This document shows positions 1-8,554 of a DNA stretch of 20,328 bases, in pieces. The DNA comes from Kordiimonadaceae bacterium. Lineage in GTDB: Bacteria; Pseudomonadota; Alphaproteobacteria; Sphingomonadales; Kordiimonadaceae. Numbering within the stretch: position 1 is the stretch's first letter; each line of letters opens with the position of its first letter. The stretch lies in assembly GCA_014238195.1 (NCBI GenBank), contig JABABO010000056.1:1-20328 (forward strand), read 5' to 3'. The notes beneath the pieces are model-generated. The model was not told where the DNA came from. It made no database searches and saw nothing but the letters and a program-made list of their open reading frames with translations. A program made the translations under genes and the position numbers.

Positions 1-1447
1 GTATACCCATTGCTAGCAGTAAAGCGTCAGCAATGTCCATAACAGGACCAAGCGCCATCGCTGATCCAATGATCAAGACGCTTAGATATGATATTTTAAA
101 GGCTAAATCAGCCCTAGCATTGTCCCCGAATAGATACAGGAATGAACGCTGACCATAATAGAACCACGTTATACTGGTCGAGAAGGCAAACAACATCACA
201 GCAATGGTGAGAATATATGGGAACCAACTTACAACACTACCAAATGCACGGGATGTTAGGGCAATGCCTTCACCTGTTCCTGTGGCGTTCGGGTCGTAGG
301 AGCCTGTCACAATAATCACAAGGGCTGTAATAGTGCAAATAACCACTGTATCGATAAATGGCTCTAGCAAGGCAACTAAGCCTTCGGCGACTGGTTCGCG
401 GGTTTTCGCAGCTGAGTGCGCGATTGACGCTGAACCTAAGCCTGCTTCATTAGAGAAGCTGGCACGGCGTAGACCTTGAATCAGCACACCGATAATACCA
501 CCCTGTACGCCCTCTGGGCTGAAAGCACCTACAAAAATTTGTCCGAAGGCCCCCGGAATTTCCCCTGCATGGCTGAAAATTACGATCAGTGATGTTGTGA
601 TATAAATGAAGGCCATGAAAGGCACCAAAATCTCGGTGACGTGTGTGATTTGGCGAATGCCCCCGATAATAACAAGCCCGACTAGGGCAGCAAAGGCAAT
701 CCCAAATATCCATGTGCGACCATAGAAAAAACTTTCAGCACCGCCCGTAAAGGCAACAATTTCGTTCGTGAATTGGGTCGAAGATTGGTTGACTTGGAAC
801 AAGGCGCCGGCACCATATGCGCCGCCAATACAAATAACAGCAGCTAAAACAGCTAAAAACTTGCCAAGATTTGGCATATTGCGCTTGGCTAGCCCTTTTG
901 ATAAATAATACATAGGCCCGCCAGAAACGACACCATGTTCGTCAATTTCGCGGTATTTGAGGCCAAGGGTACATTCAACAAATTTGCTGGTCATACCGAA
1001 AAGGCCAGCAACGATCATCCAAAAAGTAGCCCCGGGACCACCAATAGAAACTGCAATGGCAACCCCAGCTATATTCCCAAGTCCCACTGTGCCAGATACC
1101 GCAGCCGTTAAAGCCTGAAAGTGTGTGACTTCGCCAGGATCATTTTCATCATCATATTTGCCTGAAACAATCCGTAAAGACTGGCGGACACCCCATAAAT
1201 TCACGCCGCGCATATAAAATGTGAAATAGATAGCGCCACCGATGAGCCAGACAGCAATGAAGGGCAAGCCTGGGGCATCCTTAATCAGCCAATCCATCGG
1301 GATCGGGAAAAATACGATAGCAGCGACCACTTCGCTGATCGGTGTCATGATTATATTCACCCGTTCAGCAAAAGTGGTTGTTTCTTGCGCATAAGCGGCA
1401 TGAGATGTCGTGAAAATAAGGGCTATCATCGCCCATAATTTATGCAT
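1..1447 (-). CDS. Sodium:alanine/glycine symporter, AgcS family (3' end beyond window)
   Basis: Inner-membrane secondary transporter expected to import a small neutral amino acid (alanine or glycine) with sodium. About 482 codons read open from the ATG at 1447 to the window edge, so the C-terminus is missing. The frame gives GGPGATFWMIVAGLFG around residue 140 and NEAGLGSASIAHSAAKT near residue 345, both characteristic of the AgcS/AlsT family; the rest is dominated by hydrophobic helices. The N-terminus MHKLWAMIALIFTTSHAAYA looks like a cleavable signal peptide ahead of the first transporter helix. A GGGG tract lies about 8 bp upstream of the chosen ATG. Its leader carries short direct repeats, and repeat copy A lies further upstream. 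It runs in the same direction as glnK-amtB but is separated by a terminator, so it is probably its own unit. The exact amino acid cannot be told from sequence. Confidence 0.93.
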   Translation of the reverse strand, partial: MHKLWAMIALIFTTSHAAYAQETTTFAERVNIIMTPISEVVAAIVFFPIPMDWLIKDAPGLPFIAVWLIGGAIYFTFYMRGVNLWGVRQSLRIVSGKYDDENDPGEVTHFQALTAAVSGTVGLGNIAGVAIAVSIGGPGATFWMIVAGLFGMTSKFVECTLGLKYREIDEHGVVSGGPMYYLSKGLAKRNMPNLGKFLAVLAAVICIGGAYGAGALFQVNQSSTQFTNEIVAFTGGAESFFYGRTWIFGIAFAALVGLVIIGGIRQITHVTEILVPFMAFIYITTSLIVIFSHAGEIPGAFGQIFVGAFSPEGVQGGIIGVLIQGLRRASFSNEAGLGSASIAHSAAKTREPVAEGLVALLEPFIDTVVICTITALVIIVTGSYDPNATGTGEGIALTSRAFGSVVSWFPYILTIAVMLFAFSTSITWFYYGQRSFLYLFGDNARADLAFKISYLSVLIIGSAMALGPVMDIADALLLAMGI

Positions 1448-1456
1448 AATTTATCC

Positions 1457-1503
1457 CCAGAATTTCTAAAAATATTACCAAAAATATTAAAGGCCAGAAT
1501 TTC
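1457..1503. repeat. Nested short direct repeats in the agcS leader
   Basis: Within 47 bp just upstream of agcS, ccagaatttc occurs at 1457-1466 and again at 1494-1503. Between them aaaaatatta occurs at 1468-1477 and 1480-1489. All four units are exact. Tandem sites of this kind could bind a regulator or affect the mRNA leader, but no known operator or riboswitch is recognised; local AT-richness makes the inner pair less striking than the outer pair. Confidence 0.5.
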
Positions 1504-1634
1504 AATTAGTATGAATAGTTAAGTGACCAATGTATTTAGGTGTTATGTCCCTGTTCCCTTGTGTAATCACAATATAGCGAGGCATGCTAGACAATATCTA
1601 TCATATACTCAATGGCGAATCTGCATTTAAAGCA

Positions 1635-1744
1635 GAAATATAGCGAGACCAATAAATAATGATTTCATTATTCATTGATAAGTCGAACCGATACAAATAC
1701 TTATAGCCAAATAAGGGGATCAAAATTCACTGCAATTGGCTATA
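1635..1744 (+). repeat. Dispersed 110-bp palindromic repeat, copy A
   Basis: This stretch matches the reverse complement of 18013-18122 over 110 positions without gaps, with about 8 mismatches by hand alignment. Two inverted repeats lie inside. The first (1650-1677) has 13-bp arms starting caataaataatga, one mismatch and a 2-nt loop. The second has arms cttatagccaa (1700-1710) and ttggctatag (about 1736-1745). The ends read TATAGC (1639) and GCTATA (1744), a short terminal inverted repeat flanked by TA, as in some miniature inverted-repeat elements. No coding sequence. It lies between the amtB terminator and the agcS leader. Confidence 0.85.
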
Positions 1745-1784
1745 GAGTAATTTTTGAGGTACAAGCTTGGAATTAGCATTAGGT

Positions 1785-1814
1785 AAAAAAAAGGCAGTGA
1801 CCAATGCCACTGCC
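1785..1814 (-). terminator. Rho-independent terminator of amtB
   Basis: Read on the minus strand, the perfect 7-bp stem GGCAGTG/CACTGCC with an 8-nt loop (1793-1814) is followed by a run of eight T (1785-1792). It lies 25 bp past the amtB stop, so it should end the glnK-amtB transcript and insulate agcS. Confidence 0.9.
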
Positions 1815-1839
1815 AAGTTTGGGTAGATTGCGAGTATAT

Positions 1840-3186
1840 TTAGCCGCCAAGTTTATGAGAACCACGACCAAATTCTGGATAGGCTTCAAGACCAAGTTCA
1901 GACAAGTCCGATCCACGATCTTCATCTTCGGCTGATAAACGAATACCAAGTGTCTTATCTAAAAAGAACCAAACAATGCCACTGGCTAGTGACACGAATA
2001 AGCCAATGGCTATAATCCCAGTTGCTTGAGTGATGAAATTAGTATCAGGATTGGTAAATGGTACAGCAAGTGTGCCCCAAATACCGCAGACCAGATGGAC
2101 ACTAATTGCCCCAACAACATCATCGATTTTAAATTTGTCAAGTAATGGAACTGCTACAACAACAAGCGTGCCACCAACAGCTCCGATGAGTGCTGCAATG
2201 CCCGGGGTAGGGGTATCTGGGCCTGCGGTGATGGAAACAAGTCCCGCGAGGGCACCATTAAGAACCATCGACAAATCAACTTTTTTATACAGTAATTTTG
2301 TTGCGGCAACCGCTGCAATGACACCGCCAGCAGCAGCCATATTTGTATTGATAAAAATATTCGCAATCGCAATAATATCCGCCGCTGAACCCATTGCTAG
2401 CTGTGACGCGCCGTTAAATCCGAACCAGCCGAACCAAAGGATAAATGTACCCAGTGTGGCAAGGGGCAGATTAGACCCAGGCATAGGCCGCACGTCCCCA
2501 TTTGCTGCGTAACGTCCTAATCGTGGCCCCAGAATGATGGCACCAACAAGGGCCGCCCAGCCCCCAGTACTATGAACAAGTGTTGATCCTGCAAAGTCGT
2601 AAAAACCCGCTGCTGATAACCAGCCGCCGCCCCACTGCCATGCTGCTTGGATTGGATAAATGGCCGCCGCGAGCACAGCCGTAAAAATCAAAAATGGAAA
2701 AAGTTTAATGCGTTCCGCAACTGTGCCAGAAACAATAGATGCTGTTGTTGCAACAAAAACCATTTGGAAGAAAAAGTCCGAGGATGCTGAGTAACCACCA
2801 TCGAAATTTGCAGTTGAAGCTAATGCCGCCGTATCATCAGCAGCCCAAAAGGCAAAGCTGCCAATAAAGCCACCTTCGGCTACGTCGTACAATACGTTAT
2901 AACCGCACAGTAAAAACATAAGGCAAGCAACTGAATAAAGGGCGACATTCTTTACACAGATATCGCTAACATTTTTTGTGCGGACTAAGCCAGCTTCCAG
3001 CATAGTAAAGCCAGCCGCCATGAACATAACAAGAAAGCCCCCAATTAAAAAAAGGAGGCTATTAAAGATATAAGCTGATTCGCTTGATACGTCAGCAAAC
3101 GCAGCCGTTGATAAAAAGGGTATAAGGGCAGATGCAGCAAAGGCTTTGACCGCATAAGGTTTTAATATTTTAAATGTAGTTTTCAT
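1840..3186 (-). CDS. amtB: Ammonium transporter AmtB
   Basis: Inner-membrane ammonium channel of the Amt/Mep/Rh family, about 448 residues. The start is placed at ATG 3186 because AGGAG lies about 7 bp upstream; the longer reading to 3207 would overlap the glnK end. The N-terminus (MKTTFKILKPYAVKAFAASA and following, ending STAAFA) is a signal peptide, usual in proteobacterial AmtB. Visible family features are AAGFTMLEAGLVRTKNV near the first helices, FAGSTLVHSTGGWAALVGA with the conserved Asp and first pore His, and AISVHLVCGIWGT with the second pore His. About 11 membrane helices are expected. It follows glnK by 10 bp, the classic nitrogen-limitation operon in which GlnK plugs AmtB when ammonium is plentiful. 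No missing key residue was seen. Confidence 0.97.
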   Translation of the reverse strand: MKTTFKILKPYAVKAFAASALIPFLSTAAFADVSSESAYIFNSLLFLIGGFLVMFMAAGFTMLEAGLVRTKNVSDICVKNVALYSVACLMFLLCGYNVLYDVAEGGFIGSFAFWAADDTAALASTANFDGGYSASSDFFFQMVFVATTASIVSGTVAERIKLFPFLIFTAVLAAAIYPIQAAWQWGGGWLSAAGFYDFAGSTLVHSTGGWAALVGAIILGPRLGRYAANGDVRPMPGSNLPLATLGTFILWFGWFGFNGASQLAMGSAADIIAIANIFINTNMAAAGGVIAAVAATKLLYKKVDLSMVLNGALAGLVSITAGPDTPTPGIAALIGAVGGTLVVVAVPLLDKFKIDDVVGAISVHLVCGIWGTLAVPFTNPDTNFITQATGIIAIGLFVSLASGIVWFFLDKTLGIRLSAEDEDRGSDLSELGLEAYPEFGRGSHKLGG

Positions 3187-3196
3187 GGAGTGTCTC

Positions 3197-3535
3197 CTAA
3201 AGGGCATTGCTATCGGTTTCGCCAGTGCGAATCCGCACGACTTGGGCTAGGTCAAGTACAAATATTTTGCCATCACCGATTTGTTCAGTGCGTGCTGCGT
3301 TCGTGACAGCTTCAATCGCTTGGTCGATAACATTGTCATCAAGCGCGACTTCAATTTTCACTTTGGGTAAGAAATGGACTTCATATTCAGCCCCACGGTA
3401 AATTTCTTTTTGGCCTTTTTGGCGGCCATAGCCTTGGACTTCGGATACTGTCATACCGCTGACTCCTATGTCACTAAGGGCTTCCCTTACGGTGTCTATC
3501 CGATGCGGCTTCACAATGGCGATAAGATACTTCAT
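3197..3535 (-). CDS. glnK: Nitrogen regulatory protein P-II (GlnK type)
   Basis: A 112-residue PII protein, the standard length. It senses 2-oxoglutarate and ATP/ADP and binds AmtB to gate ammonium uptake. The T-loop residue Tyr51, target of uridylylation by GlnD, is present in RGAEYEVHF. The other PII signature, IGDGKIFVLDLAQVVRIRTGE, lies near the C-terminus. ATG 3535 is preceded by AAAGGAG. It is the first gene of the glnK-amtB unit, with the sigma-54-like promoter at 3567-3582. Linkage to amtB favours GlnK over GlnB, since GlnB in this class normally sits beside glnA. Confidence 0.97.
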   Translation of the reverse strand: MKYLIAIVKPHRIDTVREALSDIGVSGMTVSEVQGYGRQKGQKEIYRGAEYEVHFLPKVKIEVALDDNVIDQAIEAVTNAARTEQIGDGKIFVLDLAQVVRIRTGETDSNAL

Positions 3536-3566
3536 GCTAGCTCCTTTAATTAGATGAGCCTATAAA

Positions 3567-3582
3567 TGCATAAGGTATGCCA
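3567..3582 (-). promoter_or_regulatory. Sigma-54-type promoter of glnK-amtB
   Basis: The minus strand reads TGGCAT-N5-ATGCA, with GG and GC separated by exactly 10 bp as in -24/-12 promoters (consensus TGGCAC-N5-TTGCA). The predicted transcript starts near 3557, about 22 nt before the glnK ATG. NtrC/RpoN control is the known pattern for this operon; no clear NtrC site was found. Confidence 0.65.
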
Positions 3583-3629
3583 AGGTTATAAGTGACTGAA
3601 ATATATGGATAATAATAGCTTTTAGGGGG

Positions 3630-3639
3630 TAAGCGCTTA
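3630..3639. promoter_or_regulatory. Palindrome upstream of glnK
   Basis: taagcgctta is a perfect 10-bp palindrome about 50 bp upstream of the sigma-54-like site, within range for an activator. It does not match the usual NtrC consensus, and a 10-bp palindrome may be chance. Confidence 0.25.
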
Positions 3640-3761
3640 ACATTAATGCTCAATAAATAAGCAATGCTTAAAATTTAGGCAAAAATGAGTTTATATTATG
3701 ACTGATTACGTAAATTATGACACCATGTATGATGCACGAGTAAAAGGCGTCTTGTATCGAT

Positions 3762-6527
3762 TTAAAATCCGATGGTAAATTCAGCATACATGACACGTCC
3801 ACGAACATCATGCACATTGGCATCATACCCTGGGCGAACACCGACACCTAACGTAGGTGGTTTTTTATCAAAAGCATTATTCATACCTATGGAGACATTT
3901 GTGTTATCCGCATTGAATATTTCACCCATATTATAGGCGTATCTGAGGTCAAGTGATGCCCACTTTTCGACATGAGTGCCGTCACCAACTTGGTCGTTAT
4001 CGTAGCTAGAAATATATCTCATGACAGCATTTGCGCTATGGCTTTGTTTTTGCCAAGCTAGTCGTAGATTTCCGCGCCAGCGAGGAACCGATGAAAAGGG
4101 GTTGGTGAAATTGCGGCTTCCTGCACCGTCAAATTTGGCCCCTTCGATAAGCTCGACATTAAAACTTTTAACATACGAAAGCGAGCCATTGATCTGGAAC
4201 ACACCAAAATCGGTTTCATCAAAATCATACCCAAAGTTAAAGTCCAGCCCATCTGTCACTAATTTACCCGTGTTGATAAACGACAGATTAACACCAATTA
4301 ATTGACCAGCAGGGTCCCGAATTACTCGCGGGTCGTTTGCAAGGCCGTCCGCACAATCTGCGGTCACGACATCTTGGGCTTCACCGTCTGGGCGGATTAA
4401 ATCGGTATAATTATAATGCCAGTAATCGGCAGCTACTCTGAAATTTCCAACATTATACATAACACCACCATTGACATTCTTGGCGGTTAAGGGCCGCAAG
4501 TTATCGGACCCACTGACATTAACGATCAAAAGGTTCACCACAGAGCCAGCGCTACAATCACCGATCCCGCCAGCTGGGTCATCAAGAAAGGATGAGGATG
4601 TTGAACTTGATTGTTGTCGAACACTTGGGGTTTGAAATGATGTTCCATATGTCATACGGACGGCAAGACTAGGTGAAACTTGCCAACGGGCAGAAACTTT
4701 AGGGTCAGATGTTTGCGCACCGCTACTAAAATCTTCATGCCGCGCAGCTAAAGAAACTTCTAAGCCATCAAATACTGGTAGAAGTAGCTCAGCAAACGCA
4801 GCCTTAACACTGTTGTCGCCAGCGATGGAAAGTGGTTGCGTCTCAGGGTCACTAGCACCACCAGTTGCCCAGAGTGGGTCATTTAATTCAGTATAAACTT
4901 CTTTTCTGTATTGGCCCCCGAAGGCAGCACCGATAGGCCCGCCTGAAAGCTCAAACAAATCACCTGCGATAACTGCGTCTAGGACTTCTTGGGTTGATGT
5001 TGTCTGAAAACGCTCTCTGTGGTGCCATGTAGCAAAATCATTTCTGTCCAAAACCGCAACGCTTACACCGTCCTTTGGGGAAACAAGTGTAGGATCAGTA
5101 ACCCGCGTACCAAATGGGTTATAGGTGCCTGCCGCTAGCGATGAATTCAGTGCCGAAGCAACATACTCATACGCCGTTAGAAGGTTCCGTTCAGCACGGT
5201 TATATACATAAGAAACATCAGCATACCAGTTTTCACTCAAAGTGACTTTAACACCAGTTAAGGCGCGAAAATAGTTATAAGTATATTCACGATCAAATTC
5301 CGAACCTTCCCCCATAAATTCCGCACCAAGTGGACGGCAGAGACATGTTAGGTCAACCCCTTCATGTATGCTATTATCCCAATTATCAGCGCCAATGTAT
5401 TCCAGCCCACTAGCGCCGTCATCAACGTAAAAATTGAATGGATGATCCCCTAGGATCAGTAAGCGACCGCCAGCATCGCCGTTGCCAAATAGGTTAGAGC
5501 CTTGAGTCCGCAAGACTTTGTTATGGGAAAAGCTTAATTCTGTGTAAAAATTAACAGTCTCAGATACTTCATACTCCGCTTCAAGAAATACTTGCAAGCG
5601 CGATTCTTCAGGGATGATTGAAACTTGATCTTGGAAACTAATACGGCAAAAGTCGCCAATTTTTAAGCCTCCTGCGGCCTCACAATCTGGGTCAACACTT
5701 GACGTACCTATGGTCCCTAAATAAGTGCCATCTGTGTCTAACACCGCTTGAATATAGGCACCAGGCGAACCAGAACTGGACGTCATACCTGATATTCCTG
5801 ATGGTGACGTATATAAATCACCAATTCTGGTTCTTACCCAATTAAAGTCAGAACGGTCATTGCGAGTCTGTTGGTGGACATTGGCATATACATTTACACG
5901 GCCACGCTCACCCTGAGCACCGATAGCTGCACCGATATTCCATTGATCATTAGACGCTGAACTGGCACGGCCTGTGATCTCGAAGCCCTCAAAACTTTTT
6001 CGGGTGATTATGTTTACGACCCCTGCAACAGCTTCTGAACCATATGTGGTTGACGCGCCGTCCGTTTGAACGTCAATGCGTTCAACCATATTTAATGGCA
6101 ATTGATTGATATCAAAAAATTGATTACCGTTACCATCAGCTGTGGCTGATTTCCCGCCGCGTTTCCCATTTATCAGCGTTAGCGTTGAACCAGCCCCTAG
6201 GCCGCGCAGATTAAACTGACTTGTGCCTATAAGATTGCCTGCCTCCTGTGTAATAAATGAGCCTGTATTCGCAGTTAGAAATTTCGCAATATCCAGAATG
6301 TTCGAAGCCCCCTCGGCTTTGAAATCATCTCTGTTAATGACTTTAATTGGCACACGGGTTTCATAGCCAGATCGCCGTATATGTGAACCAGTTACGATGA
6401 CTTCCTCAATGGTGTCATTCTCTGTATTTAGTCCCTGAGCAGCGACCCCATATCCAGAGCATAAAATTAAAGCGGAGCTTGAGAGCAACGCCCCAACCTT
6501 TGCTGATCTATTCATGATACTTGTCAT
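3762..6527 (-). CDS. TonB-dependent outer-membrane receptor
   Basis: A 921-residue outer-membrane receptor that imports a substrate with TonB/ExbBD energy. A signal peptide ends near residue 30 (GYGVAA, then Q). It is followed by DTIEEVIVTGSHIRR (TonB-box region, about 38-52), a plug domain (about 55-180, with FNLRGLGAGSTLTLINGKR and DGASTTYGSEAVAGVVNIITR) and a long beta-barrel ending MYAEFTIGF, with the terminal Phe typical of the outer-membrane insertion signal. ATG 6527 is preceded by AAGGAAAA. The substrate is unknown: this VIVTGSHIRR style is common in Caulobacter, sphingomonads and marine alphaproteobacteria. It lies 92 bp downstream of dctM in the same direction, so it may share the TRAP transcript or use its own promoter (6589-6616). 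Confidence 0.95.
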   Translation of the reverse strand: MTSIMNRSAKVGALLSSSALILCSGYGVAAQGLNTENDTIEEVIVTGSHIRRSGYETRVPIKVINRDDFKAEGASNILDIAKFLTANTGSFITQEAGNLIGTSQFNLRGLGAGSTLTLINGKRGGKSATADGNGNQFFDINQLPLNMVERIDVQTDGASTTYGSEAVAGVVNIITRKSFEGFEITGRASSASNDQWNIGAAIGAQGERGRVNVYANVHQQTRNDRSDFNWVRTRIGDLYTSPSGISGMTSSSGSPGAYIQAVLDTDGTYLGTIGTSSVDPDCEAAGGLKIGDFCRISFQDQVSIIPEESRLQVFLEAEYEVSETVNFYTELSFSHNKVLRTQGSNLFGNGDAGGRLLILGDHPFNFYVDDGASGLEYIGADNWDNSIHEGVDLTCLCRPLGAEFMGEGSEFDREYTYNYFRALTGVKVTLSENWYADVSYVYNRAERNLLTAYEYVASALNSSLAAGTYNPFGTRVTDPTLVSPKDGVSVAVLDRNDFATWHHRERFQTTSTQEVLDAVIAGDLFELSGGPIGAAFGGQYRKEVYTELNDPLWATGGASDPETQPLSIAGDNSVKAAFAELLLPVFDGLEVSLAARHEDFSSGAQTSDPKVSARWQVSPSLAVRMTYGTSFQTPSVRQQSSSTSSSFLDDPAGGIGDCSAGSVVNLLIVNVSGSDNLRPLTAKNVNGGVMYNVGNFRVAADYWHYNYTDLIRPDGEAQDVVTADCADGLANDPRVIRDPAGQLIGVNLSFINTGKLVTDGLDFNFGYDFDETDFGVFQINGSLSYVKSFNVELIEGAKFDGAGSRNFTNPFSSVPRWRGNLRLAWQKQSHSANAVMRYISSYDNDQVGDGTHVEKWASLDLRYAYNMGEIFNADNTNVSIGMNNAFDKKPPTLGVGVRPGYDANVHDVRGRVMYAEFTIGF

Positions 6528-6588
6528 GATTTTCCTTTAATATACTGCGATTACTAACGTTTCAAATTCTGAATGAATGCGCAGACTT

Positions 6589-6616
6589 CGTATAAATTAT
6601 TTGAAATGGATTTCAA
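6589..6616 (-). promoter_or_regulatory. Candidate promoter and palindrome before the TonB-dependent receptor
   Basis: The minus strand has TTGAAA (6611-6616), a 16-bp spacer and TATACG (6589-6594), a fair sigma-70-like match. The -35 part lies in a perfect inverted repeat, ttgaaat/atttcaa, at 6601-6616 just past the dctM stop. That repeat could be an operator, or a weak hairpin that reduces read-through. Confidence 0.35.
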
Positions 6617-6619
6617 CAT

Positions 6620-7987
6620 TTAACTTTTGCTTGGCAACCAAAGGGCAATCTCAGGCCAAATTAGCACACACAAAAGCCCAATCAATTGTAATATAACGAA
6701 TGGGATAATGCCTTTGTAAATATGTTTAAGCCGCACCCCATCAGGTGCCGCCCCTTTGATATAAAACAGTGCAAATCCAAAAGGGGGTGTTAAAAAGCTA
6801 GTTTGTAAATTAACAGCCATCAGAACCGCAAACCATGCCACCACTAAATTAGGATGTGTGATGTGATTGCCAAAATCCAAACTCGTAATAATAGGGGCAA
6901 AAACAGGCAAAATAATGAGGGTGATTTCGATCCAATCAAAGAAAAAACCTAGTATAAAAACAGTGATCATCAGTGTTGTTAAAACGAACCAAGGGCTAAC
7001 CCCCGAAGCTTGAATGAAATCGATAATCAAATGATGCCCACCCAGCAGGGTAAAAACATAACTGAAGGCGGTTGCCCCAACAAAAAGCGTAAATATCATA
7101 GCTGTGGTAAGCGCTGTGCTTTCGGTTACGTCTTTTAAAATTTTGAAGTTTAAGCGTTTACGGGCGAGCGCAAGCATTAAAGCGCACAGTGCACCAACAC
7201 CGCTTGCTTCAGTCGGTGTGGCAAGCCCGCCGAATATGGACCCAAGAACAGCTAGAATCAAAAGGATGGGCGGTATAAAACTGCCAGCGAGCTGCTTTAT
7301 CGACGGCGCATTATCTATCACATCTTGTTTCGTGCTGACAGGGGGAGCAATCCCTGGTTTTAGGCGCGTAACACCATAAATGTATAACAGATAAAGCGCA
7401 GCCAGTAGCAGGCTAGGCATAATCGCTGCTTTAAATAATGTGCCAGCAGATGTTGCAAGCAGGTCAGCCATAACCACGAGCATGATTGAAGGCGGTAACA
7501 ATATACCAAGCGTGCCAGAGGCCGCAATAGTGCCAGCGGCTAAAGATTTATCATAGCCTTTATCTAACATGACAGGGAGGGCAAGAAGCGTCATCATTAC
7601 AACACTTGCACCAATAATACCCGTTGTTGCGGCAAGGATAACCCCCAGCAAGGTGACACTTAAGGCTAAACCACCAGAAACACGGCGCGTTAAATATTGT
7701 AAACTGGTCAGCAGATCATGAGCAATGCCGCTTTTTTCGAGCATTGTTCCCATAAAAATAAACATGGGGATCGCCACAAGCATTAATTTTGAAACAACAC
7801 CCCCAAAAATTCGGTTTACGACCAGATAAAAACTATTTGGGCTCTCTAAGCCCGTTAGAACGACCAACAGCCAAAAAAATAGTCCAACACCACCTAGAAT
7901 AAAAGCTACAGGAAAGCCCGTAAACAACAAGGGTGTGAGCACTGCAAACATCAGCAGAGGCAGGATTTCAATCAGCGTTTCGCTCAT
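6620..7987 (-). CDS. TRAP transporter large permease subunit (DctM, FcbT3-like)
   Basis: A 455-residue polytopic inner-membrane protein, the sodium-driven transport subunit of a TRAP (tripartite ATP-independent periplasmic) system. DctM family features include AIPMFIFMGTMLEKSGIAHDLL, the helix around GVILAATTGIIGASVVMMTLLALPVML, and GTLGILLPPSIMLVVMADLLATSAGTLF; a dozen or so hydrophobic helices fill the length. Its start overlaps the dctQ stop as ATGA (7984-7987), showing translational coupling. With the TakP-like binding protein the system belongs to the mannitol/chloroaromatic (FcbT) branch, whose known substrates include 2-oxo-acids and other monocarboxylates. Confidence 0.95.
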   Translation of the reverse strand: MSETLIEILPLLMFAVLTPLLFTGFPVAFILGGVGLFFWLLVVLTGLESPNSFYLVVNRIFGGVVSKLMLVAIPMFIFMGTMLEKSGIAHDLLTSLQYLTRRVSGGLALSVTLLGVILAATTGIIGASVVMMTLLALPVMLDKGYDKSLAAGTIAASGTLGILLPPSIMLVVMADLLATSAGTLFKAAIMPSLLLAALYLLYIYGVTRLKPGIAPPVSTKQDVIDNAPSIKQLAGSFIPPILLILAVLGSIFGGLATPTEASGVGALCALMLALARKRLNFKILKDVTESTALTTAMIFTLFVGATAFSYVFTLLGGHHLIIDFIQASGVSPWFVLTTLMITVFILGFFFDWIEITLIILPVFAPIITSLDFGNHITHPNLVVAWFAVLMAVNLQTSFLTPPFGFALFYIKGAAPDGVRLKHIYKGIIPFVILQLIGLLCVLIWPEIALWLPSKS

Positions 7988-8553
7988 ATCTTATTGTTTC
8001 CTACGCGATTTTTTGGCTCAATTAAGTGGATGCTTTCGGGAGTTGCCATATATCCACTGAGATACAATATGCAGTCCAAAAGGCGTGCAATACCTGCAAG
8101 TACCAAACTGATAAGCCCCGCAACCATAACATATTTAATGATCCACCGAGCCCCCAGCCCCGTTAACGATGGTGATGCTTCATTATAGCTGAAGCTTGTC
8201 GCGGCATAATCAAGCGCAAAATATAGGGTGACAGACACATAAGGAATGAGAAAGAAAAGGCAGCCTAGTAGCTCCAGCCAAATTTTTGATCGTGACTTTA
8301 AACGGTCAGACAATAATTCAATACGGACGTGTGTGCCATGCACAAAGGCCCAGCCCATGCACATTAAAAACAGGCCGCCATGCAAATGCCACTCTAATTC
8401 CTGCAGGCGAGTTGAACCGATCACAAACCAATGCCTTAATGTAACATCCAGCACAATTGTCAGCATCAGGGCAATGGCTAACCATGCCGAGGCTTTCCCA
8501 GCCCAAGTAACAATCGTTTTTAAGGCATTGGATAAAACGATCAGTTTTTCCAT
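7984..8553 (-). CDS. TRAP transporter small permease subunit (DctQ, FcbT2-like)
   Basis: An inner-membrane subunit of about 189 residues with four hydrophobic segments: residues about 17-38, one around GGLFLMCMGWAFVHG, one around LGCLFFLIPYVSVTLYFAL, and one near KYVMVAGLISLVLAG. It bridges the binding protein and DctM. The start is set at ATG 8553, directly after the dctP stop (8555-8557), giving MEKLIVLSNALKTIVTWAGK; the longer reading to 8610 would overlap dctP and has no better ribosome site. DctQ-like features include DVTLRHWF and HGTHVRIELLSDRL. The C-terminal tail past the last helix is about 30 residues. Confidence 0.92.
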   Translation of the reverse strand: MEKLIVLSNALKTIVTWAGKASAWLAIALMLTIVLDVTLRHWFVIGSTRLQELEWHLHGGLFLMCMGWAFVHGTHVRIELLSDRLKSRSKIWLELLGCLFFLIPYVSVTLYFALDYAATSFSYNEASPSLTGLGARWIIKYVMVAGLISLVLAGIARLLDCILYLSGYMATPESIHLIEPKNRVGNNKI

Positions 8554-8554
8554 A

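Noticed and set aside
1448..1634. Glycine riboswitch before agcS
   Set aside because: AgcS genes often carry one, but I could not find the paired GGAGAG-type core elements in this leader.
3651..3660. caataaataa before glnK as a third repeat copy
   Set aside because: Only 10 bp match the dispersed repeat; flanking sequence differs, so it is probably chance in AT-rich DNA.
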